Source of the DNA: Micromonospora profundi
GTDB taxonomy: Bacteria > Actinomycetota > Actinomycetes > Mycobacteriales > Micromonosporaceae
Direction: 5' to 3'
NCBI RefSeq assembly: GCF_011927785.1
Contig: NZ_JAATJK010000001.1
Span: 2,170,001-2,234,000 of the forward strand
Length of the DNA: 64,000 nt
Positions 58,368 through 64,000 of the stretch are shown here, piece by piece. The translations under genes and the position numbers were made by a program. How positions within the stretch are numbered: position 1 is the stretch's first letter; the number at the start of each line of letters is the position of its first letter. Below the pieces are notes generated by a model, which saw only the letters and a program-made list of their open reading frames with translations, was not told the origin of the DNA and searched no databases.

Positions 58368-58397
58368 ATCGGGGCGCGGCGCGAGCCGCGCCCCGAT
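58368..58397 (+). terminator. GNRA-capped terminator
   Basis: ATCGGGGCGCGGC (58368-58380) and its complement (58385-58397) form a 13-bp stem with a GCGA tetraloop, followed by TTC. It lies 350 bases after the MutL-type gene and 76 bases before the lnt leader ORF. Confidence 0.72.
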
Positions 58398-58473
58398 TTC
58401 ATGTCCGCCGGGTGGTCTGTCCCCGGCAGCCCGATGCGGCCGATGTGCCGCCCGGCCAGGTAGCCTTCGCCCC

Positions 58474-58497
58474 GTGATCGAGGGGATGCTGCGGTGA
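58474..58497 (+). CDS. putative 7-codon leader ORF of lnt
   Basis: GTG ATC GAG GGG ATG CTG CGG TGA encodes MIEGMLR. TAGCCT seven bases upstream is the spacing seen for leaderless starts throughout this window, so the mRNA probably begins at this GTG. Its stop overlaps the lnt GTG (GTGA), so lnt could be translated by coupling. The internal GAGGGG also serves as a Shine-Dalgarno sequence for lnt. Confidence 0.4.
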   Translation: MIEGMLR

Positions 58498-60197
58498 CGA
58501 TGCTGGACCGGGACGAGACCCACTCCCCGGCGGTGCCGCCGCCTCCGGTTGCCGCGGGGCGGCCGCTGCCGCTGAAGGTCGCCGCGCCGATGGCCGTCGT
58601 CGCCGGTCTGGCGCTGCTGTTGGCGTTCCCGCCGTACGGCGTGTGGCCGCTCGCGCCCGTCGGGGTGGCGTTGCTGGCCGCCGCCGCGCACCGCCGCAGG
58701 TTGCGCGCCGGCGCCGGCGTGGGCTTCCTCACCGGGGTGGCGCTGTTCGCGCCGCTGCTGTCCTGGACGAACCTGCACACCGGCTACCTGCCGTGGGTGC
58801 TGCTGTCGCTGCTTCAGGCCGGCTACCTGGCCCTGCTGGGCGCGGCCACCGCCTGGGTGTCGCCGCTGGCCGACCGTGGCCGCTGGGCGTGGCCGGCGCT
58901 GACCGGGCTGCTCTGGGTCGGACAGGAGGCGCTGCGCGACCGTACGCCGTTCGGCGGGTTCCCGTGGGGGCGGCTGGCGTTCAGCCAGGACGACTCCCCG
59001 CTGCTGCGGCTGGCCGCGCTGGGCGGCGCTCCGCTTGTCACCTTCGCGGTGGCCCTCACCGGCGGGCTGCTGGTCACCGCCGCGTGGCACGCCTGGACCA
59101 CCCTCAGGGCCGCCCGCCAAACACCAGCCGACACCGCACCAGCCGACACCGACGGGCGCGACCCGGCGCCGGGCGGCAACGCCCTTACCGGGGCTGCGCC
59201 CGCGCGGCGGTGGGCGCCGGTGATCGCGCCGGCCGTCGCCGCGGTGGCAGTGGTCGCCGCGGGCCTGCTCGTGCCGCTCGCCGCCGCGGGCAGCGGCGCG
59301 CCCGTCACCGTGGCCATCGTGCAGGGCAACGTCCCCCGCCTCGGGCTGGACTTCAACGCCCAGCGCCAGGCGGTGCTCAACAACCACGTCGACGCCACAA
59401 TCGAGTTGGCCGCTCAGGTCGCCGCCGGTACGCAACGCCAACCCGACCTTGTGGTGTGGCCGGAGAACTCCAGCGACATCGACCCGCTGCGCAACCCCAC
59501 TGCCGGGGCCCGCATCTCCCAGGCCGCCGACACGATCCGCGCACCGATCCTGGTCGGCGCGGTGCTGCTCGGCCCCGGCCCGGGGCAGGTCCGCAACGCG
59601 GGCATCCTGTGGCAGCCCGACACCGGGGCGGACATGTCGCAGCTCTACACGAAGCGGCACCCGGTGCCGTTCGCCGAGTACGTGCCGCTGCGCGACATCG
59701 CCCGGATGGTCAGCGACAAGGTCGACCTGGTCCGCAACGACTTCGTACCCGGAAGCACCCCGGGCGTGGTACGCGCCGGCCCGATCGTCCTGGGTGATGT
59801 CATCTGCTTCGAGGTGGCCTACGACGAGGTGGTCCGCGACACCGTCACCGGCGGCGCGCAGCTGCTTGTGGTGCAGACGAACAACGCGACGTTCGATGTG
59901 GCCGAGGCCCGCCAGCAGTTGGCGATGGTGCGGTTGCGGGCGGTGGAGCACGGCCGGCCGGCGTTGATGGCGTCCACTGTCGGGGTGTCCGGGTTCGTCG
60001 CCCCCGACGGGCGGGTAAGCGACGCCACCGGGTTCAACACCCGGGAGGTCGTGGTGCGGGAGCTGCGGCTGCACGACGGACGGACCCTCGCCACCCGTCT
60101 CGGTTGGTGGCCGGAGCTGGCCCTGGCCGGGTTGGCAGTGGCAGCCCTGGTCGGCGCGGGGGTGCTGCGCCGCCGGCAGCGGGTCGTGCCCGGATAG
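58494..60197 (+). CDS. lnt: apolipoprotein N-acyltransferase
   Basis: A 567-residue inner-membrane enzyme that adds the third acyl chain to the N-terminal Cys of lipoproteins. Five or six N-terminal helices precede an extracytoplasmic nitrilase domain with the catalytic triad Glu324 (VVWPENSSD), Lys387 (YTKRHPVPF) and Cys438 (VICFEVAYDE), followed by one C-terminal helix. A 35-residue Pro/Ala/Asp-rich insert lies before the nitrilase domain. The next gene is the mannosyl-phosphoryl-polyprenol synthase; in Mycobacterium tuberculosis the two are fused as Ppm1. The lipoproteins in this window are possible substrates. Confidence 0.93.
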   Translation: MTMLDRDETHSPAVPPPPVAAGRPLPLKVAAPMAVVAGLALLLAFPPYGVWPLAPVGVALLAAAAHRRRLRAGAGVGFLTGVALFAPLLSWTNLHTGYLPWVLLSLLQAGYLALLGAATAWVSPLADRGRWAWPALTGLLWVGQEALRDRTPFGGFPWGRLAFSQDDSPLLRLAALGGAPLVTFAVALTGGLLVTAAWHAWTTLRAARQTPADTAPADTDGRDPAPGGNALTGAAPARRWAPVIAPAVAAVAVVAAGLLVPLAAAGSGAPVTVAIVQGNVPRLGLDFNAQRQAVLNNHVDATIELAAQVAAGTQRQPDLVVWPENSSDIDPLRNPTAGARISQAADTIRAPILVGAVLLGPGPGQVRNAGILWQPDTGADMSQLYTKRHPVPFAEYVPLRDIARMVSDKVDLVRNDFVPGSTPGVVRAGPIVLGDVICFEVAYDEVVRDTVTGGAQLLVVQTNNATFDVAEARQQLAMVRLRAVEHGRPALMASTVGVSGFVAPDGRVSDATGFNTREVVVRELRLHDGRTLATRLGWWPELALAGLAVAALVGAGVLRRRQRVVPG

Positions 60198-60230
60198 CAG
60201 CAGCCGGTACGCCGGCGGAGCGGAGGAACC

Positions 60231-61040
60231 GTGATCCAGGCGACCGATACGATCCGGCGACCCGACGAGGTGCCCGGCGTGGGTCAGGTGCTGGTGGTGA
60301 TCCCCACCTACAACGAGGCCGACAACGTGGCGGCGATCGTGGGCCGGGTCCGCCGTGCCGCGCCCGCCGTGCGGATCCTCATCGCCGACGACAACAGCCC
60401 CGACGGCACCGGCGCGATCGCCGACGCTCTGGCCGAGAACGACCCGCATGTGCGGGTTCTGCACCGTGAGGGCAAGCAGGGCCTCGGCGCGGCGTACCTG
60501 GCCGGTTTCGGGTGGGCGCGCGAGCGCGGCTACGACGCGGTCGTGGAGATGGACGCCGACGGCTCGCACGCCCCCGAGGACCTGCCGGCGCTGCTGGAGG
60601 CCGCCCGCGACGCCGACGTGGTGATCGGGTCCCGCTGGACCAGCGGGGCGCGGGTGGTGAACTGGCCGCTGCGGCGTCTGCTGCTGTCGCGTGGCGGCAA
60701 CCTGTACGCGCGCCTCGCGCTGGGCATGCCCGTGTCCGACGCCACGGGCGGCTACCGGGTGTACCGGATCAGCGCCCTGGACGCCATCGACCTGGAGTCG
60801 GTCTGCTCCCAGGGCTACTCGTTCCAGGTGGAGTTGTCCCGTCTGGCCCACCAGGCCGGTGTGCGGATCGTCGAGGTGCCGATCACGTTCGCCGAGCGGG
60901 AGCATGGGGACAGCAAGATGAGCCCACGCATCGTCGCCGAGGCGTTGTGGCGGATCACCAGGTGGGGTGTGCAGGACCGCCGTCAGGCGGTACGGCGTGG
61001 TGTGAACGGCACCTCCACAGGTCAGGTGCGGTGGCCGTGA
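60231..61040 (+). CDS. ppm1: polyprenol-phosphate mannosyltransferase (Ppm1-type GT2)
   Basis: A 269-residue GT-A glycosyltransferase with VVIPTYNEADNV, ADDNSPDGTGAIAD, the metal-binding DADGSH motif (VVEMDADGSHAPEDLPAL) and the C-terminal EREHGDSKMS of the dolichol-phosphate mannose synthase family. It makes polyprenyl-phosphate mannose from GDP-mannose for lipomannans and protein mannosylation. It has no membrane helices. The GTG follows GGAGGA by a few bases and it is 33 bases downstream of lnt, so the two are an operon. Confidence 0.93.
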   Translation: MIQATDTIRRPDEVPGVGQVLVVIPTYNEADNVAAIVGRVRRAAPAVRILIADDNSPDGTGAIADALAENDPHVRVLHREGKQGLGAAYLAGFGWARERGYDAVVEMDADGSHAPEDLPALLEAARDADVVIGSRWTSGARVVNWPLRRLLLSRGGNLYARLALGMPVSDATGGYRVYRISALDAIDLESVCSQGYSFQVELSRLAHQAGVRIVEVPITFAEREHGDSKMSPRIVAEALWRITRWGVQDRRQAVRRGVNGTSTGQVRWP

Positions 61041-61106
61041 GCACGGCCGTGTCATGCTGGATGTGCGGCGCGTGTGGGTGTGCCGCCCAATTAGCGATGA
61101 GGTGAG

Positions 61107-61637
61107 ATGCGGCGAGGACTGAGGTTCGTACCGGTTGCCCTGCTGCTGGCGGTGCTTGTGGAGGTGGCGGCGTTCGTCCTGTTGGGGCGGGCGGTGGGGT
61201 TCGGTGCGGCGGTGCTTGTGGTGTTCGCCGCGTCTCTGCTGGGGTTGGTGCTGCTGCGCCGTGAGGGGATGCGCGCGTGGCGGGGGTTCCGGACGGCCGC
61301 GCAGGCCGGGCAGCCCCCGGGGCGGCAGGTCACCGACGGCCTTGTCGGGTTGGCCGGTGCGCTGCTGCTGGCGGTTCCCGGGCTGGTCAGTGGCCTGGTC
61401 GGGTTGTTGCTGATGGTGCCGCCGCTGCGTCGTCTGGCCCGCGCCGGGGTGCAACGCACCGCCGAGCGGCGGGTGTCGTCGATGGTCGCCGGTGACCTGT
61501 TCGGGCCGCGTACGGTGCGGGTGCGCCAGGGCGCGCCGCAACCGACGCCACGTCCGCAGCCGGAGCCGCCGCCGGTCGTGGTGGACGGCGGTCGGGCCAT
61601 CGAGGGTGAGATCGTCGAGCCCGGCCCGCGTAACTGA
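61107..61637 (+). CDS. fxsA: FxsA family membrane protein
   Basis: A 176-residue protein with the FxsA core (FVPVALLLAVLVEVAAFVLLGRAVGFGAAVLVVFAASLLGLVLLRREG and DGLVGLAGALLLAVPGLVSGLVGLLLMVPPLRRL), about four helices, plus a Pro-rich cytoplasmic tail. E. coli FxsA overproduction relieves F-exclusion of phage T7; the normal role is unknown. It sits beside ppm1 and rbpA, an arrangement conserved with mycobacteria. Confidence 0.9.
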   Translation: MRRGLRFVPVALLLAVLVEVAAFVLLGRAVGFGAAVLVVFAASLLGLVLLRREGMRAWRGFRTAAQAGQPPGRQVTDGLVGLAGALLLAVPGLVSGLVGLLLMVPPLRRLARAGVQRTAERRVSSMVAGDLFGPRTVRVRQGAPQPTPRPQPEPPPVVVDGGRAIEGEIVEPGPRN

Positions 61638-61647
61638 GGCACAGATA

Positions 61648-61685
61648 CGTCGGCGCCCCCGGGGAATTCCCCGGGGGCGCCGACG
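61648..61685. terminator. bidirectional terminator between fxsA and rbpA
   Basis: A perfect 17-bp stem (CGTCGGCGCCCCCGGGG at 61648-61664 against 61669-61685) with an AATT loop lies between the convergent fxsA and rbpA genes, 11 bases after fxsA and 18 bases after rbpA. Confidence 0.9.
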
Positions 61686-61702
61686 CGTGTGGTGCGGCTT
61701 GC

Positions 61703-62044
61703 TCAGGCGCGGCCGCGGCGGGTGCGAACCTCCTGGAGCCGTTCGGCGAGGATGTCCTCGAGCTCGGCGATCGAGCGCCGCTCCAGCAGCATGTCCCAGT
61801 GGGTACGCGGCGGCTTGGCCTTCTTCTGCTCCGGCTCGTTGCCGTCGACGAGTCGGGCGACGCTGCCGTCGAACTTGCACTCCCAGGTCGTCGGGACCTC
61901 GGCGTCGACGGCGAACGGCACCTCGAACTGGTGGCCCTTGGCACACAGGTACTCGCGGGTCTGACGCGGCGCGAGCTCCGTGTTGCGGTCGGATTCGTAG
62001 CTGACCGCGCCTAGCCGGCTTCCGCGCAGCATACGCTCGCCCAT
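61703..62044 (-). CDS. rbpA: RNA polymerase-binding protein RbpA
   Basis: A 113-residue actinobacteria-specific transcription factor that binds RNA polymerase and the principal sigma factor and stabilises the open complex. Visible: the N-terminal RGSRLGAVSYESD tail, a zinc-binding-type core (YLCAKGHQFEVPFAVDAEVPTTWECKFDG) with Cys residues, a basic linker (EQKKAKPPRTHWDML) and the C-terminal sigma-interaction domain (LLERRSIAELEDILAERLQEVR). The ATG at 62044 has GAGGGGAAG six bases upstream; the longer upstream frame is rejected. Confidence 0.96.
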   Translation of the reverse strand: MGERMLRGSRLGAVSYESDRNTELAPRQTREYLCAKGHQFEVPFAVDAEVPTTWECKFDGSVARLVDGNEPEQKKAKPPRTHWDMLLERRSIAELEDILAERLQEVRTRRGRA

Positions 62045-62271
62045 GATCGACTTCCCCTCGTTCGTGGTGCTGGTCTTCCGGGTGTAACGGTGGGTTCCCG
62101 TCGCCCCATTCCCGCCCGAGGACACCATGCGTCCACAGGTGGGCCGGAACCAAGGGTAGCCGGCCTGGCCGGACACCTGCCCGGCCGTGTTCCGGCGGCG
62201 GCGGTGATGGCTGCCACCGGGGATGTTAACCGCCCAGGCACGGCGAAGGTTGCGCCGGGCATCCCCAGCGG

Positions 62272-63429
62272 TCAGCGGGCGGCCTCGCCGGGGGCGGCGG
62301 CGCCGAGGCGGGCCAGCGCCACGGCCAGGTCGCTGACCTGGTCACCGAGCTGCGCCACCCGCCGCTGGGCCAGGTCACGGTCGGACTCGGCGGCGTCGAG
62401 GCGTACCGACAGGGCGGTGAGCCGGCCCTCGGCGGTGGCGGCGGCCTGCCGGGCGGCGGTCAGCTCGACGGCGAGGGAGTCGCGGTGCGCGACCGTGGCG
62501 GCAAGCTCCGCGCGGAGCTGGGCGGCGAGCTCCGCGGCCTCCTGCCGGGCGTCGTCGGCCGCGCGGGCGGCGACCTGGGCGCGGTCGCGGGCCCGGTCGG
62601 CCTGCTCGCGGGCGCGGGCCGCGTCGGCGGCCTCGGTGCGGGTCCGGGCGGCGTCGGCGCGGGCCTGGTCGATCTGGCGGCGGACGTCCTGCACCTCGCT
62701 CTGCCACCGGCCGGCCCGCTCGGTCGCGTCGGCGGCGGCCCGGGTGGCCCGCTCGATATCGGCGCGCAACCCGTCGCGCTCGACGGTCAGGTCGGCTACG
62801 CGCTGCCGCTCGGCGTCGCGGTGCGCCCGCAGGTCCCGCACCTCGGCGCGGGCCTGGTCCCTGTCGTGTTCGGCCTGTACGCGCAGCGCCTCGGCGGCGC
62901 TGGCGTCGTGTCGTGCCGCGTCGCGGGCGGCCTCGGCGTGCTGCGCGCGCTCGTCGGCCGCGGTGGCCTGCCGCGTTGCCTGCTCGGCGCGCTGCCGGGC
63001 GTCGTCGGCCTCGGCGATGGCGACGCGGGCCTGCTCCCGGGCGCGTGCGGCGTCGGCCGCGGCGTTCTCGGCGTCGTCGCGGGCCTCGTCGCGTTCGATC
63101 TGGGCGGCGGCGATCTCGGTGGCGGCCTCGGCGTGCGCCTGGGCGAGTTGCCGTTGCACACCCAGCGGGGACAGCTCGGCGTGCAGGGCCTCGGTCAGCG
63201 TCTCGACGATCTGGTCGAGCCGGTCCACCGCCTCCCACGTGCGGGCCACCTGCCCGGGCAGGCCGGGGGCGTTGCGGTGCCGCATCCGGCTGTTGCGGGA
63301 GGCGCGCTGGCACGCCCCGTCGTTGTCCCGGCAGTAGCGGAAGGGGCGACCCGCGCCGACGCGCTGCGGCACCGGCTGTCCACAGTGGGCGCACGGGCGG
63401 GTGTCGGTGGGGGTGGGCTCGGCGTCCAT
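62272..63429 (-). CDS. coiled-coil protein with N-terminal zinc-ribbon-like motif, unknown function
   Basis: A 385-residue protein. Residues 10-45 contain CAHCGQPVPQ and RYCRDNDGACQ, a possible four-Cys zinc site, followed by a basic RASRNSRMRHR stretch that could bind nucleic acid. From about residue 65 to the end it is almost pure helix, rich in Ala, Arg, Glu, Gln and Asp in heptad-like order, so a long coiled coil. No transmembrane segment is present. The shape resembles KfrA- or SMC-like structural proteins, but I cannot name a family. The ATG is 34 bases beyond the MFS stop on the same strand. Confidence 0.72.
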   Translation of the reverse strand: MDAEPTPTDTRPCAHCGQPVPQRVGAGRPFRYCRDNDGACQRASRNSRMRHRNAPGLPGQVARTWEAVDRLDQIVETLTEALHAELSPLGVQRQLAQAHAEAATEIAAAQIERDEARDDAENAAADAARAREQARVAIAEADDARQRAEQATRQATAADERAQHAEAARDAARHDASAAEALRVQAEHDRDQARAEVRDLRAHRDAERQRVADLTVERDGLRADIERATRAAADATERAGRWQSEVQDVRRQIDQARADAARTRTEAADAARAREQADRARDRAQVAARAADDARQEAAELAAQLRAELAATVAHRDSLAVELTAARQAAATAEGRLTALSVRLDAAESDRDLAQRRVAQLGDQVSDLAVALARLGAAAPGEAAR

Positions 63430-63463
63430 CGAGGTGGCAGTCTAGTGCCGGCCGCCGACGGGG

Positions 63464-64000
63464 TCAGGTCGCGGCCCGGGCCGCCGAGTCCAGGGTGTAG
63501 CGGCGTTGCAGCAGCAACGCGGCGAGCATCGCCACCGCCGGCAGCAGGCCGAAGCCGTAGCGGACCGCCGCGAGCGCCGTGTCCGGCTGCACCGGCGACT
63601 CACCGGCCGTGGAGGCCACGAAACCGCCAACGGCCAGGCACAGCGCGTACGCGTACGGGCCCAGTGCCGCGCCGGTGGCCTCGGTGGCCGTCCACACCCC
63701 CGTGTAGGTGCCGGCGCCGGTGGTGTTGGTGGTGGCGGCGCGGATCACGTCGGGCAGCATCGAGAACGGCAGCAACTGCATGCCGGCGAACGCCACGCCG
63801 AGCACCGCCACGGCACCGATGAGCAGTGGCAGGCCGGCCGGGCGGCCCACCGCCAGCACCAGCGAGCCGACCGCGAACGCGCCCTGCGCGCCCAGCAGAG
63901 CCCGCTGCTTGCCGACCCGGCGGGCCAGGACCAGCCAGGCCGGCGTGACCAGTAGCGCCGGCGCGACGAACGCGGCCACCAGCACCGTGGTCAGGCCGGG
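63464..64000 (-). CDS. MFS transporter (3' part; 5' end outside window)
   Basis: The minus-strand frame is open to the right edge of the window. The visible 178 residues have about five membrane helices (VAPALLVTPAWLVLARRVG, AFAVGSLVLAVG, LLIGAVAVLGVAFAGMQLLPFSMLPDVIRA, a helix around AALGPYAYALCLAVGGFVAST, and the C-terminal LLPAVAMLAALLLQRR). Motif MQLLPFSMLPDVI is characteristic of the GPH/MelB-type sugar transporters of the MFS. Substrate unknown. Confidence 0.85.
   Translation of the reverse strand, partial: PGLTTVLVAAFVAPALLVTPAWLVLARRVGKQRALLGAQGAFAVGSLVLAVGRPAGLPLLIGAVAVLGVAFAGMQLLPFSMLPDVIRAATTNTTGAGTYTGVWTATEATGAALGPYAYALCLAVGGFVASTAGESPVQPDTALAAVRYGFGLLPAVAMLAALLLQRRYTLDSAARAAT

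Larger units (their letters stand above)
58015..58473 (+). ncRNA. 459-bp intergenic region with candidate structured RNA
   Basis: No gene is supported here. TTGACA (58066-58071) and TACCGT (58091-58096), 19 bases apart, look like a promoter, and a 13-bp GNRA-capped terminator ends at 58397, so a transcript of about 295 bases is possible. A nested stem (CTGGCC and GCGAC at 58149-58161, pairing with GTCGC and GGCCAG at 58176-58189) falls inside it. It could be a small RNA or the 5' leader of lnt with an attenuator. It matches no RNA family I recognise. Confidence 0.35.

Noticed and set aside
57927-62153. 1408-codon minus-strand open frame across lnt, ppm1 and fxsA
   Set aside because: It is antisense to three clear genes, rich in Arg/Gly/His/Pro, and crosses two strong hairpins. 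The rbpA gene lies in a different frame with an excellent Shine-Dalgarno sequence.
1-64000. CRISPR arrays, transposases, integrases, att sites
   Set aside because: No regularly spaced repeats and no recombinase or transposase domains found in either strand's credible genes. The tandem repeats seen have two to four copies and no spacers.
1-64000. tRNA and rRNA genes
   Set aside because: I did not see a T-loop GTTCGA/A block with matching acceptor stems, nor any rRNA-like stretch. A covariance-model search would be decisive.

Overview
The window is very GC-rich with many GTG starts, and it looks like an actinobacterial chromosome, most likely Micromonospora or a close relative in the Micromonosporaceae. 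The evidence is the pafA/pafB/pafC–tatA/tatC–helY neighbourhood, RbpA, the Lnt/polyprenol-mannose synthase/FxsA group, a set of secreted polysaccharide hydrolases, and short dyad repeats of a kind I recall from Micromonospora intergenic DNA. I see no tRNA, rRNA, CRISPR array, insertion sequence, prophage or antibiotic-type gene cluster. Species assignment is inference.

Layout. 1-14.3 kb: Pup-proteasome and housekeeping block. It holds pafA (5' end outside the window), a DUF3866 protein, a cation diffusion facilitator, pafB-pafC, tatA, tatC, a diacylglycerol-kinase-like enzyme, an EamA exporter, a PIN-type toxin-antitoxin pair, a HAD hydrolase and helY. 14.5-24 kb: an MHYT membrane sensor, a secreted serine protease, and a tight five-gene operon (FAH hydrolase, SDR, LutA, LutB, LutC) read here as the lower half of a non-phosphorylative 6-deoxyhexose (L-fucose/L-rhamnose) route with L-lactate oxidation. 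A secreted endonuclease/phosphatase-like protein and a GH10 xylanase follow. 24-33 kb: a giant single-chain biotin-dependent acyl-CoA carboxylase and a secreted GH81 beta-1,3-glucanase. 33-35.8 kb: a YjbR protein, and a MocR regulator divergent from a DMT transporter with overlapping start codons.

35.8-40.8 kb: a stress and signalling block. Four minus-strand genes (STAS, GlsB-type, Zn-ribbon STAS, BON) face a response regulator–histidine kinase–GerMN lipoprotein operon, and a second GlsB-type gene follows. The intergenic region and the second GlsB promoter share a TGACA direct-repeat box with 11-bp periodicity, which suggests one regulon. 40.8-49.5 kb: a GNAT protein, a 5'-3' exonuclease, a GH18 chitinase with a ricin-type domain, an M24 peptidase, an acyl-CoA dehydrogenase, an Lrp regulator, a histidine phosphatase, CsbD, a YnfA-like protein and a lipoprotein deacetylase.

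49.7-58 kb: the most distinctive part, a lysine-catabolic cluster. kamA (lysine 2,3-aminomutase) is divergent from kdd, an amidohydrolase, kamD, kamE, kal and a MutL-type reactivase gene. A 42-bp dyad sits between the divergent starts. The pathway's cleavage enzyme Kce is not in the window. 58-64 kb: a possible structured RNA, lnt with a 7-codon leader ORF, polyprenol-phosphate mannose synthase, fxsA, rbpA, a coiled-coil Zn-ribbon protein and the end of an MFS transporter gene.

Many genes have a TANNNT hexamer 5-9 nt before the start codon, as in leaderless transcripts, and this was used to choose starts. The secreted hydrolase genes instead have Shine-Dalgarno sequences, and each has a hairpin just upstream of it.
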